This document shows, piece by piece, positions 5,607 to 12,708 of a stretch of 13,416 bases of DNA. Source of the DNA: Bacillota bacterium (GTDB lineage Bacteria; Bacillota; Clostridia; Peptostreptococcales; Anaerovoracaceae); NCBI GenBank assembly GCA_016282655.1, contig JAEELK010000031.1, forward strand, positions 1-13,416. The letters run 5' to 3'. The position numbers and the translations under genes were made by a program. The notes under the pieces were generated by a model. That model ran no database searches and was not told the origin of the DNA. It worked only from the letters and a program-made list of their open reading frames with translations. Positions within the stretch are counted from its first letter, which is position 1; each line of letters begins with the position of its first letter.

Positions 5607-8515
5607 GCGTCGGCGAAGAGCGCGGACATGGTCTCCAGCAGCTTGTTCATGTTGAGCGGCTTTGCGATGTGCGCGTTCATGCCCGCGGCGTAGCAGGCCG
5701 AGATGTCCTCGCTGAAGGCCCGGGCGCTCAGCGCCGCGATGGGGATCTCCGCGAGCGCGGCGTTTCGCAGCGAGCGGATGAGGCGCGTGGCGTCGTAGCC
5801 GTTCTTGACAGGCATCTCGATGTCCATCAGAACGGCGTCGTAGCGGCCGGCGGGCGAAGCGGCGATGCATTCCACGGCATCCTCGCCGTTCTCGGCCAGA
5901 TCCACCACGAAGCCCGCTTCCTCCAGCAGGATCCGTTCCACCTCGCGGTTCGCGGGGTCGTCCTCCACCAGGAGGAGGCGCTTGCCGGCAAAGGCGGCTT
6001 TCGCCGCAGCGCTCTCGCGATGCCGCGCGGAGGCCTCTCTGGCTTCCGGATCCACGTCGAAACCCACGCGGATCACGAACTCCGAGCCCTTGCCCTGCTC
6101 GGAAAAGACTTCGATGCTTCCCCCCATGAGCTCCACGATGCTCTTGGTGATGGCGGTCCCGAGACCGGTGCCCTGGATGTTTTCCACGGTGCTGGTCTTT
6201 TCTCTTGCGTAGGCTTCGAAGACCTGCGCCGCGAATTCCGGGCTCATGCCGATGCCCGTGTCCTTGACGCTGACGCGGTAGAGCGCGCGATCCTCCTCGC
6301 GGCCTTCCTGCCGCAGCGTCAGCGTGACGCTGCCGCCCTCCGGCGTGAATTTGCAGGCGTTGCTGAGCAGGTTCAGGAGCACGCGGTTGAAGCGGTTCTG
6401 ATCGCAGAGCACGGCATGGTCTTCGATCTCGCTGTGCTCTACGGCAAACGTGAGGCCCTTGGCCTCCATCTGGGTGGAGAAGAGGCCGCGCAGTTCCTCC
6501 ATCATCTTGTGCAGGTCCGTGGGGATGGGCATGAGCTCCATGCGGCCGCTCTCGATGCGGCTGATCTCCAGCACGTCGTTGATCAGGGCCAGCAGATGGT
6601 CGCTGGAGGCCTCGATCTTTTCGAGGTAGTCCTTCACCTTGGGCGGCGCGTCCTTTTCCCGCTTCGCGAGCGTGACGTAGCCGATGATGGCGTTCATGGG
6701 CGTGCGGATGTCGTGGCTCATGTTGGAGAGGAAGGTGCTCTTCGCGAGGCTGCTCTCCTCCGCCTCATGCTTCTGCCGGACGGCAGTCTGTCCGGCCTTC
6801 TGCACCGTGTCGTAGATGCGGAAGATGATCAGCAGGGAAAGGATGATCAGAAGGAACTGGATGACGGTGTTTCGCAGGATGATGTCCGTGACGCGGCGGA
6901 AGTGTCCCGTCAGCTGCGCGGTGAAGGCGGCGGGATCCGCGGCGGCGCCGTGCTGCGTGAAGAAGGCGCCGAGCTCCGCGATGGCATTGCCGGAGAGGCT
7001 CTCCGTGGTCTCCAGGATCCAGGTCATGGAGGTGAAGAAGATCATGAAGAGCAGGACGGCCCAGACGAAGGTGCTTTTCCCCATGCGGCGCAGCGGATCC
7101 ATGTGGAAGATCCGGAAATAGACCAGAAAGCCGAGGAAGGCCCAGAAGAGCAGGATCAGATAGGACTCCGTGGAGAAGGAGGCGACGGAGGAGATGTGCG
7201 GGATCAGGAAATAACAGAAGAAGAAGAATGAGATCGCCACGCCGAGCGCGCCCGTGAGCTGCACCAGCTGGCGCTGTTCCGCCAGACCGTTTTTGAAGGC
7301 GGCGGCGGAGGTGTAGGCGTAGGCGATCACGACGCCGATGGTGCTGACGTCGATGATCCAGCTGATGGCGGCCCGCCCGAGGAAGGGGATGGGCAGGGAG
7401 AAGAGAAGCAGAAAGAAGAGCGCGTTGCCCGGCGCGCCGAAGCGGTTGAGCTTTGCGAGCGAAGCCGGCAGGAGACGGTCCCGCGACATGGCGTAGAGCA
7501 TGCGGCTCGCGGCGGTCAGATTGCCGATGAAGCCGGTGATGATGCCGCCCGCGGCGGCGAGACCGAGGAGGAAGAGACCGGGCGTTCCCGCGGCGGAATC
7601 GACGGAGAAAAAGCTGGGAATGGCGCTGAGGCCGCTCTGTCCGTCCAGGGCGCCGACATAGTCCGCCCAGGAGGAGAAGCCTTCGGGATGATGGGCGGCC
7701 GCGATCAGCGCGAGCATGACGTAGGCCAGCGCGGCGCTGAAGAGGGAGATGAGCAGGATGGGCAGGAAGCGCCTGGGCGAAAAGCGGATCTCCTCCGCAG
7801 ACTGCGAGACGGATTCAAAGCCCGCGTATGCCCAGGGCGTCAGAAAGACGATGACCAGGACGCTCTGCACGGGCGGGTGCTCCGGCGAGAAGGCGGGCGC
7901 GATGACCGGCGCCGTGGCGCTTCCCGCATGGAGGAATACGGCGAAAAAGGCGAAAAGGATGCCGCCGGCGAGGAGCAGGGCCATCAGGATCTGCAGCCAG
8001 CTCGCGCTGCGGTTCCCGCGGAAGCAGAAGAGGGCGAAGACGATCTCCGCGCAGAGGGAGAGCAGGATCTCCCCCAGGAAGACGTCATAGCCGGCTACGG
8101 TATAGTGGAAGCCGAAGCAGAAGAGATCGCCGAAGAGGCTGCGGCAGATCAGCGGGATGGCGGTGGCGTTGGCCCAGATGATGGCCAGATAGACCAGACA
8201 GAGGGCCCAGGCGGCCAGGAAGCCGTGGTCATAGCCGAAGACCGTCTTCGCGTAGGTGAAGGTGCCGCCGGCATCGGGATATCGGTTGATCAGATCGTGG
8301 TAGTTGACGCCGATGATCAGCATGATGACGGCGCCCAAAAAGATGCCCAGGACGGTGCCAAGCGGCCCGGCGATGGGCAGGAAGGTGGTGCCGGGCATCA
8401 CGAAGGCGCCCCAGCCTACGCTGCAGCCAAAGGAAAGGGCCCAGATGCCCAGCGGCGAGATGCGGGGCAGCAGCCTTTCGGACGTTTCGGAAACGGGTTT
8501 CTGCGTGTTCGGCAA
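5603..8515 (-). CDS. APC-family amino-acid permease fused to a hybrid histidine kinase
   Basis: The 970-aa protein has three parts. Residues about 17-470 form an APC-superfamily permease with a glycine-rich first helix, SVGWGAFVMPG (32-42), and the FESVSQSAEE segment typical of amino-acid permeases. Helices at about 484-501 and 550-566 flank a roughly 48-residue loop. The cytoplasmic part has HisKA with phospho-acceptor His601 (SNMSHDIRTPMNAIIG), HATPase_c with N719 (LLSNACKFT), DTGIGM (752-757) and GTGLG (782-786), and a receiver with D852/D853, phospho-Asp898, Ser930 and Lys952. All catalytic residues are present. The inferred role is a sensor that reads an amino acid, or its flux, through a transporter fold, by analogy with the CbrA type of transporter-kinase (a different transporter family). 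The start is TTG at 8515, supported by AGAGGGGGA 8 nt upstream; the next ATG lies inside the first helix. It is the second gene of an operon, 60 bp after the PAS/receiver gene. No DNA-binding output domain is present. Confidence 0.93.
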   Translation of the reverse strand: MPNTQKPVSETSERLLPRISPLGIWALSFGCSVGWGAFVMPGTTFLPIAGPLGTVLGIFLGAVIMLIIGVNYHDLINRYPDAGGTFTYAKTVFGYDHGFLAAWALCLVYLAIIWANATAIPLICRSLFGDLFCFGFHYTVAGYDVFLGEILLSLCAEIVFALFCFRGNRSASWLQILMALLLAGGILFAFFAVFLHAGSATAPVIAPAFSPEHPPVQSVLVIVFLTPWAYAGFESVSQSAEEIRFSPRRFLPILLISLFSAALAYVMLALIAAAHHPEGFSSWADYVGALDGQSGLSAIPSFFSVDSAAGTPGLFLLGLAAAGGIITGFIGNLTAASRMLYAMSRDRLLPASLAKLNRFGAPGNALFFLLLFSLPIPFLGRAAISWIIDVSTIGVVIAYAYTSAAAFKNGLAEQRQLVQLTGALGVAISFFFFCYFLIPHISSVASFSTESYLILLFWAFLGFLVYFRIFHMDPLRRMGKSTFVWAVLLFMIFFTSMTWILETTESLSGNAIAELGAFFTQHGAAADPAAFTAQLTGHFRRVTDIILRNTVIQFLLIILSLLIIFRIYDTVQKAGQTAVRQKHEAEESSLAKSTFLSNMSHDIRTPMNAIIGYVTLAKREKDAPPKVKDYLEKIEASSDHLLALINDVLEISRIESGRMELMPIPTDLHKMMEELRGLFSTQMEAKGLTFAVEHSEIEDHAVLCDQNRFNRVLLNLLSNACKFTPEGGSVTLTLRQEGREEDRALYRVSVKDTGIGMSPEFAAQVFEAYAREKTSTVENIQGTGLGTAITKSIVELMGGSIEVFSEQGKGSEFVIRVGFDVDPEAREASARHRESAAAKAAFAGKRLLLVEDDPANREVERILLEEAGFVVDLAENGEDAVECIAASPAGRYDAVLMDIEMPVKNGYDATRLIRSLRNAALAEIPIAALSARAFSEDISACYAAGMNAHIAKPLNMNKLLETMSALFADA

Positions 8516-8575
8516 AGCGGTGTTCCCCCTCTGTGACCGGGTCGGGAATGAGGAAGCGCCGCGGAGGGACGGGCC

Positions 8576-10183
8576 TTAAGGCTCGTTCCGCAGCGAGGTG
8601 TAAAGGCGCAGGATCTGCGCCGGATCGATGGGTTTGGTGGCGTAGCCGTCCATGCCGGCGGCGCGCGCCTTCTCCTGCAGGGCAGGGGAGACGTCCGCGC
8701 TCAGCGCGAGGATGGGGACGGCGGCCAGCGCCGGCTCCGCCAGGCGGCGGATCTGCCCTGCGGCTTCATAGCCGTCCAGGACCGGCATCTGGATGTCCAT
8801 GAGGATCAGGTCATAGGGATCGGACGCTGCTGCCTCCGCCTTTCGCACGGCTTCGCCGCCGTCCGCGGCCAGCTCCACGCGGTGTCCCTGCGAGCCGAGC
8901 ATCAGTTCTCCGATCTCCCGATTGAAAGCGTTGTCATCCGCGAGAAGGATGTGCAGCGCCGCGGCCGGCGGCGCGTCTTCCGGCGCGCCGGACAGCGCCT
9001 TTCGCGCCGCGTCGCTTCCGGATCCGCGGGCCGCCTGCGGAGCGGCGGCAGGGGGATCTGCCTGCGGAGCCCCGTCCGCGGGCGCTTCCGCCTGCGGCAG
9101 GGGCGCTCCGTCCGAGAGCAGCATCAGATAGAAGTGCGAGGCACGGTCGATGCAGTAGAACGAAAAGCGCTTCGGGCAGATGGCGTCGCCGATCCGGAAG
9201 GGCAGCTCCACTTCATAGACGTCCTGTTCCGCCAGCGCCTTGTCGATGACCGAGAGGCGCAGGGGGTTCGGCTGTCCGCTCAGCGGCGTCCAGCTCTGCT
9301 CCATGGCGGGCAGCAGGTCGTTCAGATAGAAGGTCTCATACTCGTTTCCGGCGTCCCTGGGCAGCAGGAGGCTGTCCCGCGCCTGCTCTCCGTTGTCGAA
9401 GAAATGGCAGCTGCCGTCGATGAGATAGGCGATCCGTTCATACTGCCGCATCAGGACCTTGTTCAGCAGCGCGTCTTCCACGACCTGCTCATTGCAGACG
9501 CGTTCGTTGAAAAAGCCTATGATGTCGCCGGAGACCGGCTTCACGGCAAGCGTCACTTCAAAGCGCACGAAAGAAATGCTCCCGTCCCGGAGGCGGACGA
9601 GCAGGGTCTCGGCGACCCGGGTGTGGCCGTCCTGGTAGAGGCGCAGAAGAGAATCGCGTCGGAAGAGCGCGGGATCTTCATCGCCCATGCGGCCGAGCAC
9701 GTGAGGCTGCCGCTGCGCGAGCAGCTCCGTATAGGTGCTGCTGCTGTAGTCGGTATCGTAAAGTGAGGCGCCGCTGCGCTCTTCGATCTCGTCCTGGCTC
9801 AGGTTGACGCGCAGGACGGTGATCGCGTCCTTGGTGAAGGCGGCAAGCTCTTCCTGCAGATCCGTGTAGCGGTTCGCGAGCATCTGCTCGGTGTCGCGGA
9901 TGCGGTCGATGATGGAGAACATGACGGTGAGCAGCAGGAAAACGAAGACGCTTCCGAAAAAGAGGATGGAAGCAAAAAGCAGATCCGCGATGCCGCTGAG
10001 GCCGACGATCACGTAGCCGATGAGGAAAAAAACGAGCAGGAGCAGCGGGATGATCAGGAGACCGGCCTTGCGGTTCTCCTCTTCCAGGTCGTGCGTGATC
10101 TTGACGAAGCGCGCGTAACGGAAGATGTTGTAGACCATCAGCAGACTGCCGGCAAAGATCAGGATGGTAACGAATGTGCGCAT
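8576..10183 (-). CDS. membrane-anchored PAS-like sensor with C-terminal receiver, no kinase domain
   Basis: The 535-aa protein has three hydrophobic helices (about 4-20, 42-62, 67-90), a short coiled region (about 92-115) and two PAS-like segments (about 115-235 and 245-355; weak, judged by pattern). An Ala/Pro-rich linker (about 360-408) leads to a CheY-like receiver (about 409-530) with D416/D417, phospho-Asp463 (LILMDIQMP), Ser495 and Lys517. I find no HisKA or HATPase motif. The layout is that of a hybrid histidine kinase whose catalytic core is missing, with the linker in its place. GGAGGAAAG upstream of ATG 10183 supports the start. It is the first gene of the operon with the permease-kinase and starts 45 bp after tRNA-Ser. 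The partner kinase could phosphorylate it in trans; it may act as a phosphate sink or as a second sensor input. This is inferred from context only. Confidence 0.85.
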   Translation of the reverse strand: MRTFVTILIFAGSLLMVYNIFRYARFVKITHDLEEENRKAGLLIIPLLLLVFFLIGYVIVGLSGIADLLFASILFFGSVFVFLLLTVMFSIIDRIRDTEQMLANRYTDLQEELAAFTKDAITVLRVNLSQDEIEERSGASLYDTDYSSSTYTELLAQRQPHVLGRMGDEDPALFRRDSLLRLYQDGHTRVAETLLVRLRDGSISFVRFEVTLAVKPVSGDIIGFFNERVCNEQVVEDALLNKVLMRQYERIAYLIDGSCHFFDNGEQARDSLLLPRDAGNEYETFYLNDLLPAMEQSWTPLSGQPNPLRLSVIDKALAEQDVYEVELPFRIGDAICPKRFSFYCIDRASHFYLMLLSDGAPLPQAEAPADGAPQADPPAAAPQAARGSGSDAARKALSGAPEDAPPAAALHILLADDNAFNREIGELMLGSQGHRVELAADGGEAVRKAEAAASDPYDLILMDIQMPVLDGYEAAGQIRRLAEPALAAVPILALSADVSPALQEKARAAGMDGYATKPIDPAQILRLYTSLRNEP

Positions 10184-10228
10184 GGCTCTTTCCTCCGGCG
10201 CGGGGCACGGCGAGCTAAAAGCAAAGAT

Positions 10229-10317
10229 TGGCGGAGAGAGTGGGATTCGAACCCACGGTGCCTTGCGGCATCACCAGTTTTCAAGACTGGCTCCTTAAAC
10301 CACTCGGACATCTCTCC
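10229..10317 (-). tRNA. tRNA-Ser (anticodon TGA)
   Basis: Class II tRNA read on the minus strand. GGAGAGA (10317-10311) pairs with TCTCTCC (10239-10233), with discriminator G and an encoded CCA (10231-10229). The anticodon loop CTTGAAA gives TGA (codon UCA). The variable arm is TGCCGCAAGGCA. No T-rich terminator hairpin follows before the PAS/receiver gene, and no clear -35/-10 pair precedes it. Confidence 0.96.
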
Positions 10318-10362
10318 GCGCGAGGGGCCTTCCGAAGAGCCCGGATCAGGGGACAGAAGATG

Positions 10363-10398
10363 CAGAAAGACCCGAACGGAAGCGCTCGGGTCTTTCTG
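10363..10398 (-). terminator. hairpin between tRNA-Lys and tRNA-Ser
   Basis: CAGAAAGACCCGA (10363-10375) pairs with TCGGGTCTTTCTG (10386-10398), a perfect 13-bp stem with a 10-nt loop. On the minus strand the sequence after it (TCTTTCTGCATC) is only weakly U-rich, so termination may be partial and allow read-through into tRNA-Ser. Confidence 0.65.
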
Positions 10399-10400
10399 TT

Positions 10401-10476
10401 TGGTGACTCAACGGGGATTCGAACCCCGGACCCACTGATTAAAAGTCAGTTGCTCTGCCGACTGAGCTATTGAGTC
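10401..10476 (-). tRNA. tRNA-Lys (anticodon TTT)
   Basis: The acceptor GACTCAA (10476-10470) pairs with TTGAGTC (10411-10405), with A73 and an encoded CCA (10403-10401). The anticodon loop CTTTTAA gives TTT. It lies 4 bp after tRNA-Gln, in the same precursor. Confidence 0.96.
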
Positions 10477-10480
10477 ATGC

Positions 10481-10557
10481 TGGCTGGGGTAGCTGGACTC
10501 GAACCAGCGAATGCAGGAGTCAAAGTCCTGTGCCTTGACCGACTTGGCTATACCCCA
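10481..10557 (-). tRNA. tRNA-Gln (anticodon TTG)
   Basis: The acceptor TGGGGTA (10557-10551) pairs with TACCCCA (10491-10485), with discriminator G and an encoded CCA (10483-10481). The anticodon loop CTTTGAC gives TTG. It is the first tRNA of the minus-strand cluster. Its 5' acceptor strand and flank are duplicated in tandem (10551-10572). Confidence 0.95.
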
Positions 10558-10572
10558 TTAATACCCCATTAA
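10551..10572. repeat. 11-bp tandem duplication at the 5' end of tRNA-Gln
   Basis: TACCCCATTAA occurs twice with no gap, at 10551-10561 and 10562-10572. The copy nearer the gene forms the acceptor strand; the outer copy lies in the leader. Confidence 0.9.
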
Positions 10573-10603
10573 CAGGGCTGTGGCCCTTCCGCACGGCCCT
10601 ATT

Positions 10604-10632
10604 ATTTTACATCGGAGAAGCAGCACTGTCAA
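10604..10632 (-). promoter_or_regulatory. promoter of the tRNA-Gln-Lys(-Ser) transcript
   Basis: On the minus strand: TTGACA (10632-10627), a 17-bp spacer and TAAAAT (10609-10604). The start should fall near 10597, about 40 nt before tRNA-Gln. This is the only strong promoter found upstream of the minus-strand signalling operon. Confidence 0.85.
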
Positions 10633-10695
10633 CGCATATTTCAAGCCGGAGGGGGCGGGCGGCGAAAGAAAAAGCGCTTTTCCGGCGAGTTCCGC

Positions 10696-10724
10696 TTGTC
10701 AAACGAAAACGGCCGTTGTATAAT
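10696..10724 (+). promoter_or_regulatory. promoter of tRNA-Arg
   Basis: TTGTCA (10696-10701), a 17-bp spacer and TATAAT (10719-10724). The predicted start near 10731 leaves only about 5 nt of leader before the tRNA. It is divergent from the tRNA-Gln promoter. Confidence 0.88.
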
Positions 10725-10735
10725 ATATCGCACAT

Positions 10736-10812
10736 GGGCTCGTAGCTCAGCTGGATAGAGCAACGGCCTTCTAAGCCGTGTGTCCGGGGTTCGAGTCCCT
10801 GCGGGCTCGCCA
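10736..10812 (+). tRNA. tRNA-Arg (anticodon TCT)
   Basis: GGGCTCG (10736-10742) pairs with CGGGCTC (10802-10808) through two G-T pairs, with discriminator G and an encoded CCA (10810-10812). The anticodon loop CTTCTAA gives TCT (codons AGA and AGG). It is transcribed alone, with its own promoter and terminator. Confidence 0.95.
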
Positions 10813-10816
10813 TGTA

Positions 10817-10854
10817 GAAGAAGCGTCTGCAAAAGCAGGCGCTTCTTTTCTTTT
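10817..10854 (+). terminator. intrinsic terminator of tRNA-Arg
   Basis: GAAGAAGCGTCTGC (10817-10830), loop AAAA, GCAGGCGCTTCTTTTC (10835-10850), with one G-T pair in the stem, then TTTT. It separates tRNA-Arg from the plsX operon. Confidence 0.88.
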
Positions 10855-10856
10855 CC

Positions 10857-10886
10857 GGCGGCGCGCCGCCGCGGCGGGGACGCCGC
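10857..10886. repeat. GC-only palindrome and hairpin upstream of plsX
   Basis: GGCGGCGCGCCGCC (10857-10870) is a perfect 14-bp palindrome. It is followed directly by GCGGCG-GGGA-CGCCGC (10871-10886), a 6-bp hairpin with a GNRA-type loop. The function is unknown; neither resembles the A/T-rich FapR operator. Confidence 0.6.
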
Positions 10887-10916
10887 CCGAAAAACCGTGC
10901 AGCCGCCCGCCCTTTG

Positions 10917-10925
10917 TGGTATAAT
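10917..10925 (+). promoter_or_regulatory. extended -10 promoter of the plsX operon
   Basis: TGGTATAAT (10917-10925) is an extended -10 element. The -35 region 17 bp upstream (GTGCAG, 10897-10902) is poor, as extended -10 promoters allow. A second TATAAT lies at 10934-10939. The leader is about 65 nt. Confidence 0.65.
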
Positions 10926-10997
10926 CTATTATCTATAATTATGCTCAAAAACGCCCCAGGGGCGCAATGCATACACAGATCCGGGAAAGGAGCATTT

Positions 10998-12038
10998 ATG
11001 CGTATACTCGTAGACGGCATGGGCGGCGACAACGCCCCGGTCGAGATCGTAAAGGGCTGCATCGCGGCAGCCGGACAGACGGAGCACGAGATCCTGCTCG
11101 TCGGAAAAGAAGACCTGCTCTGGGCGGCGATCCGGGAGCAGGTGCGGGACAAGGGCCCGTCCAACCTGGGCGTGGTCCACGCGTCCGAAGTGATCGAAAC
11201 GGAGGAGGCGCCGGTGCGCGCCATCCGCTCCAAAAAGGATTCCTCCATGGTGGTCGGACTGCAGATGGTGAAAGACGGCGAGGCGGACCTCTTCTTTTCC
11301 GCCGGCAATTCGGGCGCGCTCATGGCGGGCGGGCTCTTCATCCTGGGCCGCATCCGCGGCATCGACCGGCCGGCCATCGCGGCGGCCGTGCCCGCGCTGA
11401 ACGCCCCGGGCAGCTTTACGCTCATGGTGGACAGCGGCGCCAACAGCGACTGCAAACCGAACAATCTGCTGGAATTCGCCTGGATGGGCAGCATCTATTC
11501 CGAAAAGGTCTACGGCATCGAACGCCCGCGCGTGGGCCTGCTGAACATGGGCGTGGAGGCCGGCAAGGGCCCCCTCAGCATCAAGGCGGCCTACGACATG
11601 CTGGGCAAAGCGAAGAGCATCCGCTTCATCGGCAACGTGGAAGCGCGGGAGGTGCCGCTCGGCGCCTGCGACGTGCTGGCCTGCGACGGCTTCGCGGGCA
11701 ACGTGCTGCTGAAGACCATGGAGGGGACCGGCAAGGGCATCATGCATCTGGTCAAGGAGAAGATCCTGGGCGGCGGGCTGCTGGCGAAGCTCGGCGCCGC
11801 CATGCTCTCCGCGCAGCTCAAGGACCTGCGTTCCGTGGCGGACTACTCCGAATACGGCGGCGCGCCCATCCTCGGCGTCCGCGGCGCGGTGATCAAGATG
11901 CACGGCTCCGCAGACGCGAAAGCCGTCTGCAATTCCATCCTGAAGGGGATCCCCTACGCGGAGAACGGCGTGGTGCAGGGCATCGAAGAAGCAGTGCTGG
12001 AACTGGAGGCCATCGAACAGGATGAACAGCCGGAATGA
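10998..12038 (+). CDS. plsX: phosphate acyltransferase PlsX
   Basis: The 346-aa protein has the PlsX opening MRILVDGMGGDNAP and the family blocks EAPVRAIRSKKDSSM, FSAGNSGALMAGG, MVDSGANSDCKP, CDGFAGNVLLKTMEG and YSEYGGAPILGV. Its length is normal for the family. PlsX makes acyl-phosphate from acyl-ACP for PlsY, starting phosphatidic acid synthesis, and is peripherally membrane-associated. The start at 10998 follows AAAGGAG with 6-nt spacing; the longer open frame from 10914 begins at the promoter and is not used. The gene overlaps rnc by 17 nt. In many Bacillota acpP sits between plsX and rnc; here it is absent. Confidence 0.96.
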   Translation: MRILVDGMGGDNAPVEIVKGCIAAAGQTEHEILLVGKEDLLWAAIREQVRDKGPSNLGVVHASEVIETEEAPVRAIRSKKDSSMVVGLQMVKDGEADLFFSAGNSGALMAGGLFILGRIRGIDRPAIAAAVPALNAPGSFTLMVDSGANSDCKPNNLLEFAWMGSIYSEKVYGIERPRVGLLNMGVEAGKGPLSIKAAYDMLGKAKSIRFIGNVEAREVPLGACDVLACDGFAGNVLLKTMEGTGKGIMHLVKEKILGGGLLAKLGAAMLSAQLKDLRSVADYSEYGGAPILGVRGAVIKMHGSADAKAVCNSILKGIPYAENGVVQGIEEAVLELEAIEQDEQPE

Positions 12039-12708
12039 TCTGACGGAACAGCTCGGATACCGCTTTCGGGACGAGGCGCTCCTGGAGCGCGCTCTCACGC
12101 ACAGCTCCTATGTGAACGAGCAGGGCAGGCCGTATGAAGAGAACAACGAGCGCCTGGAGTTTCTGGGCGACGCGGTCCTGGATCTCATCGTGGGAGAAGC
12201 GTTGCTCTCGCGCTGCCCGCATGAGGAGGAAGGCGTCCTGAGCAAGACCCGCGCAATCATCGTCTGCGAATCCGCGCTGGCGCAGCTGGCGCAGCGGCTC
12301 GGCATCGGCGAGCGCCTCCTGCTGGGGCACGGCGAAGCGCTGAGCGGCGGCAGACAGCGCGCTTCCATGCTGGCGGACGCCATGGAGGCCGTCCTCGGCG
12401 CCGTCTATCTGGACGGCGGGCTGGAGGCAGTCCGCGGCGTGGCGCTGCGGCTGCTGTCGGAGACCATGGAAGAGGCCCTCTCCGGGAAAGGCTTCCAGGA
12501 CTATAAGACCCGGCTGCAGGAGGCCCTGCAGGCCCACGGGCGGCAGAGCATCGTCTATCGGGTGGAGCGGGAGGAAGGCCCGGACCACGACAAGACCTTC
12601 TTCGTCTCCGTCTCCGCCGGAGAGCGCCTTCTGGGGCGGGGCAGTGGCAAGAACAAGAAAGAAGCGGAACAGCGCGCGGCGCAGGCTGCTCTGGAGGAAC
12701 TCAAGTGA
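12022..12708 (+). CDS. rnc: ribonuclease III
   Basis: The 228-aa protein has the RNase III signature ERLEFLGDAVL (43-53) with metal-binding Glu46 and Asp50, and the second catalytic pair Asp119 and Glu122 in MLADAMEAVLGAVYLDGG. A C-terminal double-stranded-RNA-binding domain (about 157-227) has DYKTRLQEALQ and the GSGKNKKEAEQRAAQAAL helix. Full length for the family. It cleaves dsRNA in rRNA precursor processing and mRNA turnover. It starts inside plsX (17-nt overlap), and its stop overlaps the GTG start of smc (GTGA), so the three genes are translated as one tightly packed operon. Confidence 0.96.
   Translation: MNSRNDLTEQLGYRFRDEALLERALTHSSYVNEQGRPYEENNERLEFLGDAVLDLIVGEALLSRCPHEEEGVLSKTRAIIVCESALAQLAQRLGIGERLLLGHGEALSGGRQRASMLADAMEAVLGAVYLDGGLEAVRGVALRLLSETMEEALSGKGFQDYKTRLQEALQAHGRQSIVYRVEREEGPDHDKTFFVSVSAGERLLGRGSGKNKKEAEQRAAQAALEELK

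Noticed and set aside
3816..5870. 684-codon minus-strand open frame across the MBL and spermidine-synthase-like genes
   Set aside because: Low-complexity His/Arg/Asp-rich shadow that crosses the ends of three well-supported genes.
10184..10228. T-box or riboswitch leader before the signalling operon
   Set aside because: The 45-bp gap after tRNA-Ser is too short for such an element, and no specifier loop or T-box sequence is seen.
10228..10473. Small plus-strand open frames over tRNA-Ser and tRNA-Lys
   Set aside because: They are antisense readings of tRNA genes of the kind often mis-annotated as hypothetical proteins.
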